The position numbers and the translations under genes are program-made. A stretch of 64,000 bases of DNA from Rotaria sp. Silwood1. Its lineage: Eukaryota > Rotifera > Eurotatoria > Philodinida > Philodinidae. This document shows, one piece after another, positions 37,762 through 47,526 of this stretch. Every line of letters begins with the position of its first letter. Position 1 is the stretch's first letter. Where the stretch lies: the NCBI GenBank assembly GCA_905250075.1, contig CAJNOP010000171.1, forward strand, positions 194,856 to 258,855, written 5' to 3'. The notes beneath the pieces are model-generated. The model worked only from the letters and a program-made list of their open reading frames with translations, had not been told where the DNA came from and ran no database searches.

Positions 37762-38595
37762 CACACGACACCGATATTAACAAATGGAAAAGTGTTGGTT
37801 TTTGGTGTATATGGTTCTGATATTCCTTTGACTAGTGCAGAATTGTATGATTCATCAACAGGACTTTGGAGCAGGACTGACAACATGAATACTGGGCGAT
37901 ATCTTCACACAGCATCAATACTCAACAACGGAAAAGTTTTAGTTGCTGGTGGAATTGACTCCATTAGCGACCAAAATACTGCAGAACTGTACGATCTAGC
38001 AACAGAAATCTGGACCAAGACGGGCAACGTGAGCAGTGGAAGATACTATCACACAGCATCGCTACTAACCAATGGAAAAGTTTTAGTTGTTGGTGAATCT
38101 GGAACAGCTGGCTTTTTGAATACTTCAGAACTGTACAATCCATCAACAGGTCTTTGGACAATGACTGGCAACATGGTATATTCAAGATACACGCATGCGG
38201 TAACGACACTTAACAATGGAAAAGTCTTAGTTACTGGTGGGTATGACATTATTGGCATTTTGGATAGTGCAGAACTGTACGATCCATCAACAGAACTTTG
38301 GACACTGACTGCTGGTAACATGAATAGGGGAAGATACTATCACACAGCAACCCTACTAATCAATGGAAAAGTTTTAGTCGCTGGTGGGTATGGTAATGGA
38401 TATGGAATTAGTGCCTTTTTGAATAGTGCAGAATTCTACGACCCATCAACAGGACTTTGGACAATAACTGGCAGCTTGAGTATTGGACGAGATTTACATA
38501 TAGCATCTATACTAACTAATGGAAAAGTCTTTGCTACTGGTGGAACTTTCTATGGTACTAGTGGCTATTTGAACAGTTCAAAACTATACGCGTGA
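37762..38595 (+). CDS. Kelch-repeat protein, 3' exon (5' end not found)
   Basis: The frame opens at an ATATCAG acceptor-like site (37755-37761) with H-T-T-P-I-L-T-N-G-K-V-L-V and runs to TGA at 38595. It contains about five and a half Kelch units of 45-52 residues. Each has the order A-E-L-Y-D-x-S-T-G-L-W, a middle G-R-Y-x-H-T-A, then L-x-N-G-K-V-L-V-x-G-G. Kelch units form beta-propeller blades for protein or sugar binding, and six or seven close a propeller, so at least one blade is missing at the 5' side. The sequence begins mid-repeat, so the gene is 5'-truncated or has an upstream exon. No internal stop. The repeats are similar at DNA level, suggesting recent internal duplication or a young gene. 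Confidence 0.8.
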   Translation, partial: HTTPILTNGKVLVFGVYGSDIPLTSAELYDSSTGLWSRTDNMNTGRYLHTASILNNGKVLVAGGIDSISDQNTAELYDLATEIWTKTGNVSSGRYYHTASLLTNGKVLVVGESGTAGFLNTSELYNPSTGLWTMTGNMVYSRYTHAVTTLNNGKVLVTGGYDIIGILDSAELYDPSTELWTLTAGNMNRGRYYHTATLLINGKVLVAGGYGNGYGISAFLNSAEFYDPSTGLWTITGSLSIGRDLHIASILTNGKVFATGGTFYGTSGYLNSSKLYA

Positions 38596-38998
38596 TCGTC
38601 TTGAGGCTGGAGTACTGCTCGTTGGACTGAAACTTGAACCTTTCATTCGTTTTCCTACTACTTACTCTTGAACTGTCTGAAAACACTGTTACAATGACAT
38701 GAAACTTTTGCGTATTTACTATTAATGGCGTAACCACGAGGGGGGTTGGATAGGCTGAGCTTCCTTCAGAACTATTTGTACCCTCTCGTCCTCAAAAAAG
38801 TTTTGGTTCTCATGAAAAACAGAATTGTTTCTCATTTTCAGATGTGTTAGTTCATCCTGTTCAATATTCGATAGTTTTCTTCGATCAAAGGCGAAAGCGA
38901 GATTAATTTTTCAAAACAATGAAGGAATCGATGAACTTTTCTGACGAAAAAATTATTTATCCACTTCTGACTGCGGGAAGTTTTCGACCTAGTCATAG

Positions 38999-39575
38999 TA
39001 CACACTAAATAAAAATGTGCCGTATTTATATGTCGTGAATTATTGTGTCGCACACTCCAGCAGAAAAATGTGTCGTGCTTAGAATGTGTCGTATACGAAT
39101 TTCTCGCGTTCTGTCTGTTGACTATTCGTTCACCGTTTTATTATGCACACATGGTCATATATAAACAACGTGGTTTAACATAGAAAAAAAAATTTCAAAT
39201 TATTTTTATTTTCTAGATTATTTCTCGATTATTTTTTTTATCGAGAAAATGCCAATCTCGATCTATGATCGTGAGAGGACTACTCTAAAGCAGTCTGATA
39301 CAAATCAGATCAACTCGAGATTGGACAGATCCCAGGATCCAACCAGCTTGAATTTTCAGATTAGGAATCATTAAATGGAATTAAATTGAAAAAAAAACAT
39401 CGAAATATGATTTTCCAAAAGGACCAATAGAAAATGTGTCGCATGTGTCGTACGAAATGTGTCGTGGTCCTGCTGGAGAAAATGTGTCGCAGTGAGCTCC
39501 TTGTGTCGCACTCTAATGTGTCGTACAATGTGTCGCAAAACACGACACTTGCGACACATTTTAAATTAGTGTGTA
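38999..39575. mobile_element. TIR element with TGTGTCG array, TA duplication
   Basis: The element spans 39001-39573 and is flanked by TA on both sides. The left end CACACTAAATAAAAATGTGC and the right end, read in reverse, CACACTAATTTAAAATGTGT are inverted repeats of about 23 bp. Next to them are arrays of TGTGTCG/TGTGCCG: about five copies at 39015-39105 and about eight at 39430-39560, the last two reversed. Open frames through the array are by-products. No transposase was found. A TA duplication suggests the Tc1/mariner or a similar TA-inserting group, but the superfamily is not certain. Confidence 0.65.
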
Positions 39576-39880
39576 GTCCTAATACACTTTCATACGAAAG
39601 ATATGAAAATTTTTTTGTTAGATTCAAATTATCGATCTTATCAAGAACGAGCTGTATTCAGTGAATCATACTTGAACTTTCTTGCTACGGACCAAAACAT
39701 GGGAATCATGCTCACTTTGCCGACAAAATTTGTCCATATCTTAGTCTACTAAATCTAGTAGCATCTAGATTGCACCACGTGGAGATACATGAACTAGCAC
39801 TTCGTGGACAAAGGAGAACACAAAATATACTCTTTCTGTTGGATATTGCAATCTTTTTTGGGCTCCAGGTTTAAGTGTGA

Positions 39881-39952
39881 AGAGGGTGCCGGTATAGTTG
39901 ATGTGTGCCCAGGCCCAGGATATAAAGAAAAAAACCAACACCCACACCAGCT
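39881..39952. repeat. Degenerate telomere-like hairpin (copy l)
   Basis: AGGGTGCCGGTATAGTTGAT plus GTGTG pairs loosely with CAACACCCACACCAGC. This is an old copy with several mismatches. Confidence 0.4.
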
Positions 39953-40140
39953 TGAAGTCATGATTAAATTGTAGCTGGCCTCACGAGTAACAGACGAGTT
40001 TAATACTTGTTTTTAAATTTTAAAAAAGTCAGCGTTTCCTTTAGCGCTGTTTTGCCTCACGCGAGTTAGCTTTTGAACCCAACTTAGTAAGAAACTTCAA
40101 AAAAAAATCGTGACTTTGAAAGTCTTCTGAGGCAATGTTT

Positions 40141-40728
40141 TCAACAAACTACAATTTCTTCTGATTTCAAATATTCGTGGACGAAATGAATTGTCGGCCA
40201 AATGCACCGAACCCAAGCATGATCGTCTACATTACTAATGTATGAACGACGGTATTGAACATGAGATAGTGTTTTAGTAATTTGTTCATCCAAAAGGTTC
40301 TGGTAAATTGCCTCATACAGACTACTACAAAATCCTGCTCCATTGGTATGGATCTCGTGCTAAAAAAAATTAATTTCGAATTGTCTTTCTGAAAATTTAT
40401 TTGCTGAGAAATATAAGGCCCATAGAACCGATTTTTAAGGCTAGTTTGCGCACCAAAAGCATGTCATATCAAAAATAGACTTTCTTATTAAACGACTCGT
40501 GACAGCAAAAAATCAAGATTTTGTTGCAGTGAACTTTTACAGCCATTGACACTGAGTCTCTACGTTTTCGTTTTCATCTGAACTATTGTCGATCGCGAAA
40601 CAAACCACTAATCTGATCATGTCATTTAAAATTGGCTTCATATCAGTAAAATTAGATAAAGTGCTTTCGAAACTATTTCTCTTGAAAGCAGGTATTTTTC
40701 GCTTGGAAAGAGCATTTAGACCATGCAC
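40141..40728 (-). pseudogene. Unrecognised two-exon coding remnant
   Basis: A minus-strand segment 40141-40359 begins right after a TTTTTTTAG acceptor and reads 72 codons to TGA (motifs N-G-A-G-F-C-S-S-L-Y-E-A, H-A-W-V-R-C-I-W-P-T). Upstream, 40537-40728 reads I-P-A-F-K-R-N-S-F-E-S-T and D-N-S-S-D-E-N-E to a stop. Both have coding-like composition and lie in the expected order, but no clean donor joins them and no start was found. I do not recognise the family. It may be a transposon-derived or truncated host gene. Confidence 0.3.
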
Positions 40729-41029
40729 TAACAGATCCCACGTAATGGGTTGTAAAAATCTTTAATCCTATCGTAACGAACAAAGGAGAAGACTCCAGTA
40801 CGCATTGAGATCTTGTGGGTGTAGATGTGAAGTGTGGGTTGTGGAGAACAAGAAGATCAACATCCGCACCCCACCCACACGACTCTCACCGACAGCCACA
40901 CTCAAGGGGGAAACAGCTGATTATTGATTAGGAGTGATTAGGAGTGATTAGGGAGATGATGACTCATGTGAAACAATGCCTCAAAAATCACAAAAAGTCC
41001 GATTTTTAGTCGATTTTAATCGTTAATTT

Positions 41030-41439
41030 CAAGAGGGAAACAGCTGATTATTGATTAGGGTTGATTAGGGAATTGATTACCCATGTAAAAAATGCCCAAA
41101 AAAAAACAAAAAATCCGATTTTTAATCGATTCTAATCATACGATTTTAATTGTTAATTTATACAGAAATAATCATTAAAAAATGATTACTTAATCGATTA
41201 TTTCTTTACTTCTGATTATAATCGATTATTTACTTAGTTTCAAATCGATTATAATCAGAAGTAAAGAAATAATCGGTTAAGTAATCATTTTTTAATGATT
41301 ATTTCTGTAAATTAACGATTAAAATCGTATGATTAAAATTTATCAAAAATCGAATTTTTTGTGAATTTTTAGGAAAATTTTTTTACATGTGATAGCTTTC
41401 CTCCATGATTTGAGGTACCTGTAGCTGTTTACCTGCTTG
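41030..41439. repeat. Foldback MITE / long palindrome
   Basis: Ends CAAGAGGGAAACAGCTG and, reversed, CAAGCAGGTAAACAGCT resemble the surrounding element. Nearly the whole unit is an imperfect palindrome. Its core arms (41134-41227 and 41243-41334) are about 92 bp with only a few mismatches and one 2-bp indel, around a 15-bp loop. The arms consist of AATCGATTATAATC-type words. Confidence 0.8.
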
Positions 41440-41657
41440 GCACACGTATAAGGGAGTTAGTTTCGGTAAGTTTAAACCATGCGGCGCCATTGAAAACCGT
41501 TGTGTACACTAGAGCTTCTAACAAGCTTGCCTTAAGTCTTTTCTAACTTTTTTCCGCGTTCTCCATGTTTGCAGAAGGAGAAGAAGAAAGAACGGCCGCG
41601 AAGAAACTAATGTATTTCATATATGAAGACAAATTGTATACAAAAGAGAAAATAATT

Positions 41658-43399
41658 CCCAGGTCAAAAAGTCTGACGTAAGATCAGACCAGATCCGACA
41701 AGATCTTACGCATACAAGATTTTTCGTAGGATCTTGATGAAAAATCGTACAAGTATACATGCGTTACTTATCTGCAAGATTTCATCAGATTTTGAATGAA
41801 AGTCGCCCAGGTCGAAAAATCAGATGGCAAGATCTTATAAGAATCGTACGTCTGATCATATCTGATCTAATAAGATCAGACGAAATCGTACGAAAAATCG
41901 TCGTCTCTGATTTCTTACACTAAGTCGTACTACAAGATTCTTGCAAGATTCTGTTATGTAGTGGAATGTTACTGTAATATTTCAATTAAACTAATATATC
42001 CTTTAAATATCACTAAAAGTTTATAGTGAAAATAAAGTGAACGTAAGATCTTGAAAGAAAATGTGGTATGATCTGATGCAAGATTGCAGAGACGACGAGT
42101 TTTTGTCAGGTTCTTGTAAGATTTCGTCCAGATTACAAGATCTTTATAAGATCGGGTACGATCTGACGTCAGCTTTTTCAACCTGGATCTCTAGCAAAAA
42201 TCTTGCATGATCCGAGAGTTAAGAATCATACAAGAACCAACTCACTGATTCATGTCGGTTCTTATCAGATCAAATAAGATTCATGAACAAAGAAACATAG
42301 TAGACGATAACGCCGATCTTATCTGACCTAGTCTGATCCCGTATGATCTGACATGTTGTTTTTTATGAGGAAACTCAAACGCAAATTAGTCTAGTCATGA
42401 ACGAATACAGATATAATAGAAAAGTTTCTTCAAAGAACTAATCTTTGCAAATATTAGAATTAGTAAAATGCTTTTCAGCTACACGTACTTGTTTTTCTAC
42501 GGAGCTTCATCGAAGACAAAAAACATCTAACGAGTTGCAATAGAACTAAGGACGTTTTTCTCGAAACTCGATTAGTACTACAAAAATCGAATATAATCAA
42601 TATTTCTATGTCTTTAATACAGAAGTCAAATTATAATTTTGACATATTTCCATCTCTATAAATTCAAATAGCCAGAGAATGAATACACTTAAAACCACAG
42701 TTATACAAATATTTGACCGATTATATATTCAAGTACAACTACTCCAAAAGTCAACAAAATAAATAAACTTCTATACTAAAGTTACGGAAATTTTCAGCTA
42801 CCTATGCCATCAAGTCTACCCCGCTCAATAGTCAAACCGACAAAAATACTATGATATACACATATAACTATATTAGTGTAGAAATTTACTTATTTTTTTG
42901 TTTTAAGTATCTCAGAAGGTAGACTTCGAAATATCGATGAGTGAATATTTCTATATTTTTAGTATAGACGTTTATTCACTGTTTTGCCTATCTCAGTAGA
43001 TAGACTTCAAAGTATGGCTATGTGAATATTTCTATATTTTTAGTATAGAAGATTTTTCCTTTGTTTTGACTATCTCACGAGATAGACTTCGAGCAATAAA
43101 TAGGTGAAGATTTCTATATCTTAATTTTAATAAAGACACCTCCGTATACAACTAGTTTAATGCAAAAATGCGACAAAATACGAACTAATCGTACTATAAG
43201 AACGTGTTTGATCATATATGATCATGTTGTTGGATCTTATACGTAACTTATAGTCATTCTTGATGTAAGATTGCATGAACCGCATTTTTCGTACAGTTTT
43301 GCGTATGATCTTCTCTGACCATATCTGATCTTACTCTAATATCTTATATGATCGGTCAAGAATGTATATGTATCTTAATATCTGATATATCGACCTGGG
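41658..43399. mobile_element. Element with CCCAGGTC ends and AAGATC array, nested
   Basis: The left end is CCCAGGTCAAAAAGTCTGACG (41658) and the right end, reversed, CCCAGGTCGATATATCAG (43399). Both edges touch AATT, a possible 4-bp target duplication. Subterminal regions (41660-42340 and 43190-43390) are filled with AGATC, GATCTTA, TCTGATC and TCGTACG words. A third matching end in reverse orientation at 42168-42186 (AGCTTTTTCAACCTGG) and another at about 41805 indicate further nesting or a shorter unit at 41658-42186. No protein recognised. The superfamily is unknown. Confidence 0.55.
42895..43130. repeat. 81-82 bp tandem repeat, nearly three copies
   Basis: TATCTCAG/TATCTCAC followed by TAGACTTC starts at 42908, 42989 and 43071. 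Each unit contains GTGAATATTTCTATATTTTT and AGTATAGA. It lies inside the CCCAGGTC-ended element. Confidence 0.75.
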
Positions 43400-43402
43400 A
43401 AT

Positions 43403-43648
43403 TCATTTTTTTGATGTCTGAATAACTCTGGACAATCGATCAGCAGATAAGCTGCTATTATCTTTTGTTAGAAAGTAACAGGCAGTGGATTTGTGTAAGA
43501 ACTTGTCCGTATCGTTAATTTTGATCTTAAAATATGGTATCTCTTGGTCAACCGATACGATTTCTTTGATATTTAAAGCGTGGAAATTCGTTTTAATTAT
43601 TTTCAGCTGTTTCTCGTCAATATCATCGTCGTCATGCTCTCCTTCCAA
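43403..43648 (-). CDS. Small ORF in TIR element, unrecognised
   Basis: An 81-codon minus-strand frame starts with an acidic stretch (E-G-E-H-D-D-D-D-I-D-E) and ends L-S-A-D-R-L-S-R-V-I-Q. It has coding-like composition and lies between the nested CCCAGGTC element and the right end of the host TIR element. It may be the 5' exon of the element's own gene, cut by the nested insertion. No domain is recognised. Confidence 0.35.
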   Translation of the reverse strand: MEGEHDDDDIDEKQLKIIKTNFHALNIKEIVSVDQEIPYFKIKINDTDKFLHKSTACYFLTKDNSSLSADRLSRVIQTSKK

Positions 43649-43909
43649 TGGGAAAGAGCTGATTATTGATTAGGGTTGATTAAGGGGGATTAGGAGTGAT
43701 TAGGGATGATTAGGAGTGATTATCGGACTGCTAATCAGCTGTTTTCCCCTTGGCCACACCCCACTCACGCCACTCACATCCACATCCACACCCACAAAAG
43801 CTTTTATGTGCATTTCATTACTTTTTCGAAATATTAACGATAGGTTTGCTCCAATATCTAAAAAAGCGTGTACAGCCAACCATGCCCATGCCTGCTGTAT
43901 TGATTCCAT

Positions 43910-44067
43910 GACAGATGCTCCCGCGACAGTTGCTTTCGGGACACTTGCTCCCCAGAGACAGCTGCTCCCCGGACAGTTGCTCCCGCGACACTTGATCCCC
44001 GGACACTTGCTCCCGCGACAGTTGCTCGCCAGCGACAACTGCTCCTCGGGCACTCGCATTCGCGGCA
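43910..44067. repeat. 15-bp minisatellite GACASTTGCTCCCSS, about ten copies
   Basis: Units such as GACAGTTGCTCCCGC and GACACTTGCTCCCCG repeat about ten times. Two inverted units occur at about 44382-44415 (reverse of GACAGATGCTTCCGC), so the array brackets the CA-rich block between them. Apparent Cys/Gly-rich frames on the minus strand come from this repeat and are not genes. Confidence 0.85.
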
Positions 44068-44380
44068 CGGGTATGGGTGTGAGTGGGGAAAGAAGTGATG
44101 GACATTTACAGCCACCGCATCTCTCACACCTATATCTATAGTCGCACCAACATTCACATCCGCACCAACACACTCCTACCCACACTCACATTTGCACCAA
44201 AACCTACCCATATTCACACTCGCATTCGCATCCACCACTCCCCCCTCCCTGCAGTCATACTCGCACCAACACCCACAGTTACACCCACATCCACACCCAT
44301 CCACGGTCACACTCACACCCACACCTGCACTCACAATCACACTCGCACCCACATTGGCATCCACACTCATATCCATAACC
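44068..44380. repeat. Expanded CA/GT-rich telomere-like tract
   Basis: A GGGTATGGGTGTGAGTGGGG arm is followed by about 280 bp of CACCCACACTCACA-type sequence, far longer than the usual C-rich arm. It is enclosed by inverted copies of the 15-bp minisatellite unit. Open frames on both strands here are low-complexity artefacts. Confidence 0.65.
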
Positions 44381-44415
44381 CTGTCGCGGAAGCATCTGTC
44401 TGGGGAACAACAGTC

Positions 44416-44993
44416 GTGTTACCTACTGTATTATAATTCAGGAATCTGTTACTGAATTGTTGACTACATGTTTTTTAAATGCTTTTTTGATTGCACAATT
44501 CAATGTTTGTTTTCAATCTATATCATTATCTAAGTACAGATTGAATATTTTGAGGACCAAAGCATTATAAAATGAAAGTTCTTCCTTTGCACAATATTTT
44601 GAGTAGTCTTTACCTGAACGTAGAAGATCTAAAGCCTGAAATTTCTTTACTTTCTATTAGGTCTGGAGCTTTTATCGATCTCTCCAAAGATCCAGCTTAG
44701 AGGCGGTTGATTACTCTCGAGTCTTCTTCATAATTATTAGATCTCACTGTTATATTCTTCTAATAGGATATAATTAGGGTCAGCCCCAGTGTGGATTATT
44801 CCGCGGGCAAGATGGCTTGTTTCTCGAAGCTAATCTGCCATGTCACTAATGACAGAGACTCAACTAACTTTTTTATTACGATAGAAAAAGCAAATATGAG
44901 CAACAACATTGATGATTACAACATAAAAATCTATACATTGAGTCATGCATCCTGACAGACAGTCTTGAATACTAGTAAGTCAAACAATAGAAG
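44416..44993. other. Intergenic
   Basis: No gene or repeat recognised between the CA-rich tract and the first two-TM gene's stop codon. Confidence 0.5.
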
Positions 44994-46277
44994 TCATTCT
45001 ACTGGTATGACACGCAATCGGTTTCTTATTTTTGCAATCATTGCAACAAAATGAGGGACGAAAAACCGCAATCCACCAGACAAAGCGCTGAATATACTCA
45101 AAAAGATTGTTAAAATTTCTAGAGCATCAAATCGATAATGATATGTATAGGTGCATTGTTTTGGTGTGCAAGCGCCGAAGAACATCTCGTAGGATGTGTC
45201 GTTAATCCACGTTTCAATAAACATATTGTAAGCTAATGTCTCAATCGTATCATTAACAGTAAAGCGTGTCGATGCAGGATCCAAACTTACAGGAATATCG
45301 AACAAAGCGGCCCATTCTTCCATCGTCATTTCTGTGTTAAGATTCATTACATTTCGAATTTCATCAATGCATGATACAGAATAGAAACAGGATAGTGAAG
45401 AGCGCAAAATTGTTTCAAGTATAAAACAGCTGCGCACCAAACCCGTAAATGAATAGTATGATGTAGTGTTGTAAAAAAGTTGTGCTGATACTGCGCAAGA
45501 TCGTGCTGTACTGCAAGAGCAAGTCGTGTTCTGGTCGGTTGTTTCAAAACTGACAGGCATATTAAAAAATGAAGCATTCTCGCCTATGCTATTGTCAGCC
45601 ATGACTACTTTCCAATTAGAAGAAAAGAAGCTTAATAATGCATTACTTTGTATTATTGTGCGAATTAGATCTAATGTTCGAACAAATGCGACTGAAGTGG
45701 ATGTTTTGAGTCGATTGAGAGTCGCATCAATTTCGTTTTTAAACTGTGTTCGTGGTATTACTTGATACACTATCATATTTGATACAATAAATGTTTCAAT
45801 CGTATGAGCCACACTGCGTTGTGCAGTCTGACAGAGTTCTTTGAGACCACCGGTAAAGTACCGCTTCCATGAGTTGAAGTCTATTGGATCTCCCAAAGTT
45901 AATCCTTTTAGGATATCTCCGGTGACTCCAAGATCAATTGAAATTATTTCAGTTTCGCATGCTTGGTGAAAAGCGCCGATTTCAAGTCGATTAACAAATG
46001 TACCGTAAGGAATCGATATCTGCGTACACGGACAATCTATGTCATTTGAATTCAGATCGAGTAAATGCTCATAATCTTCAATCGTTGGGTACAAATATGT
46101 TTTGGTTACGATGCGACCCGTAATCGATGAATAAAATAGAATGATACTGAGTGAACCGATGAGCAAGACGAGATATACTCGAGTGATTAACCGCTGCTGA
46201 CGAATACTAGCAGTATCAGCCGTGTTGGATTCGAAAAGATTCAAGGTTTGAATTGATTGAATTATTTTTACCAGCAT
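44994..46277 (-). CDS. Two-TM cysteine-rich membrane protein, paralogue 1
   Basis: A 427-aa single-exon frame from the ATG at 46277. It has a short cytosolic start with L-N-L-F-E-S, then TM1 at about residues 34-52. A long ectodomain follows with Y-P-T-I-E-D-Y-E, a C-P-C pair (82, 84), S-I-P-Y-G-T-F, F-H-Q-A-C, C-S-C and several N-x-S/T sites. Near the end come F-F-G-A-C-x-P-x-x-C-T-Y-T and TM2 at about 390-415, then a basic tail. The layout (two membrane helices, large disulphide-rich loop) recalls ENaC/DEG or P2X channels, but their signature motifs are absent, so no function is claimed. It shares all listed motifs with the two genes upstream of it (47527-48915, 49419-50711) on the same strand. 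No lesion seen. Confidence 0.8.
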   Translation of the reverse strand: MLVKIIQSIQTLNLFESNTADTASIRQQRLITRVYLVLLIGSLSIILFYSSITGRIVTKTYLYPTIEDYEHLLDLNSNDIDCPCTQISIPYGTFVNRLEIGAFHQACETEIISIDLGVTGDILKGLTLGDPIDFNSWKRYFTGGLKELCQTAQRSVAHTIETFIVSNMIVYQVIPRTQFKNEIDATLNRLKTSTSVAFVRTLDLIRTIIQSNALLSFFSSNWKVVMADNSIGENASFFNMPVSFETTDQNTTCSCSTARSCAVSAQLFYNTTSYYSFTGLVRSCFILETILRSSLSCFYSVSCIDEIRNVMNLNTEMTMEEWAALFDIPVSLDPASTRFTVNDTIETLAYNMFIETWINDTSYEMFFGACTPKQCTYTYHYRFDALEILTIFLSIFSALSGGLRFFVPHFVAMIAKIRNRLRVIPVE

Positions 46278-47526
46278 ATTATGATCCTGTAAACTCTCGG
46301 TAGGTGCTATTCAAAAATGAAAGGCATCTTTTTGAATAAGCTCACAAACCAAACCCAAGATTATAGCAGTCAGAAAAACTATAGGCTGTTTTGATTTTAA
46401 TCATTCACGTCTTCACACTTTCGCTTTAGAATAATTTTCAAATTCCTTCAGTGCCGAAAGAGATCTGTTTAAAAATGATCATCGTGTCATAACAACTAGG
46501 GTGGCATTTTCAGTTTCATTTCTAAAAAGAAACGAAATTGTACAGTGAGGTGAATAAAAAATTTGATAAGCTTTCTCCTCTATATTGTATATTTTGCCAA
46601 GCGACGTCCAAAGAGAGATGATTGATATGATCAGATTATACTCTTATTGTTTCAATATCTATTTCCATTGTTCTTTTCATTTCTAACTCTCCAAATTATG
46701 TTGTACTTTCATTTATTCTGCTTGATTCGACATCTAAAACTTACTAGCAAATACTAGATTAGCAAACTAACTTCAAAGTATTAACCTTTTCTGAACTAAA
46801 AACCTGACTTTCATAGAAGAAAACTAGTTTATACTAGGTTTTGACAAGTCAAAAGTGAGGCATCTAACGGGTAAACCCGTTTTATTTTACTCATCAAGAT
46901 CGCCTCGACACTATCATTTGAGTGATTGAAAATGAGGAGTAAAATGAACCCAATGCCGAGCCTTTGACCTATTGGGCAGACAGAAACCGAGCTCCAACGT
47001 AGAATTTCGATGTTCGTTGGAAGCTGAATCAACTGGTTGAAATGTCTATCGGACGGCTACTTAGATGCTGATTGAAAAGGTGGTTTTTCAAAGGATTTTA
47101 ACAGAAATCGATAAGTTTATCTCTTACTTTTTCAATTTCGTATAGATTGATAGCACATTTTACTTTCAAAAATGACACGACACAACCTTACGTGCATCAC
47201 GATTTTCTCGTATAATGGTTTTCTTTTGATAATAAGAGCGATACGATAGCTAGACTGAGCGTGTGGATATGAGTATGCGTGTGAGATATAGTTTCAAGTG
47301 TTAATGAAAGACTGATATCGACACCCGCACTTACACGCACACGATGATTATTTTTATTTTCACTTTCGTAATTTTAATATCTTATTCCTTCTTTATTTTT
47401 CCTTTGTTCACCTCGCATTGTGACGGTGTGTCACATTATAGTCCCAATCGAAAGTATTCTCGCAAACGTTTTTCCGACGACTTTGCTATCGGATTGAAAA
47501 ATAAATTATTTAGTTACAGAAATGGA
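46278..47526. other. Spacer between paralogues 1 and 2
   Basis: No gene recognised. It contains a telomere-like hairpin at 47257-47343, about 180 bp beyond the stop of paralogue 2. Confidence 0.5.
47257..47343. repeat. Telomere-like hairpin (copy o)
   Basis: The left arm GAGCGTGTGGATATGAGTAT continues GCGTGTGAG. The right arm CGACACCCGCACTTACACGC continues ACACG. The spacer is about 33 bp. The arms are diverged from TGTGGG but still complementary. Confidence 0.55.

Larger units (their letters stand above)
40895..43760. mobile_element. TIR element of 2.85 kb, hAT-like, carrying nested elements
   Basis: The element spans 40903-43752. The left end is CAAGGGGGAAACAGCTGATT; the right end in reverse is CAAGGGGAAAACAGCTGATT. 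It is flanked by GCCACACT (40895-40902) and GCCACACC (43753-43760), seven of eight identical, as for hAT insertion. Inside both ends are repeats of GATTAGGAGTGATTAGG. The left part contains a full foldback copy of the same family (41030-41439). The centre contains another element with CCCAGGTC ends (41658-43399). A small ORF (43403-43648, minus) lies between the latter and the right end. No complete transposase is present. Confidence 0.7.
40813..43797. repeat. Telomere-like hairpin interrupted by a TIR element
   Basis: The G-rich arm CTTGTGGGTGTAGATGTGAA with GTGTGGGTTGTGG (40813-40844) and a GAACAAGAAGATC loop lead into a C-rich arm at 40861-40902. That arm is split by the insertion at 40903-43752 and resumes at 43753-43797 (CCACACCCCACTCACGCC and on). 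The target GCCACAC(T/C) is duplicated at both edges. Confidence 0.65.

Noticed and set aside
39361-39664. Three overlapping frames with many Cys, Arg and Thr
   Set aside because: They are by-products of the TGTGTCG array of the TIR element.
43700-44455. Several overlapping open frames of 66-161 codons on both strands, Cys/Gly/Ser- or His/Thr-rich
   Set aside because: They are translations of the 15-bp minisatellite and the CA-rich tract; open frames on both strands with repeated residues are expected from such repeats.
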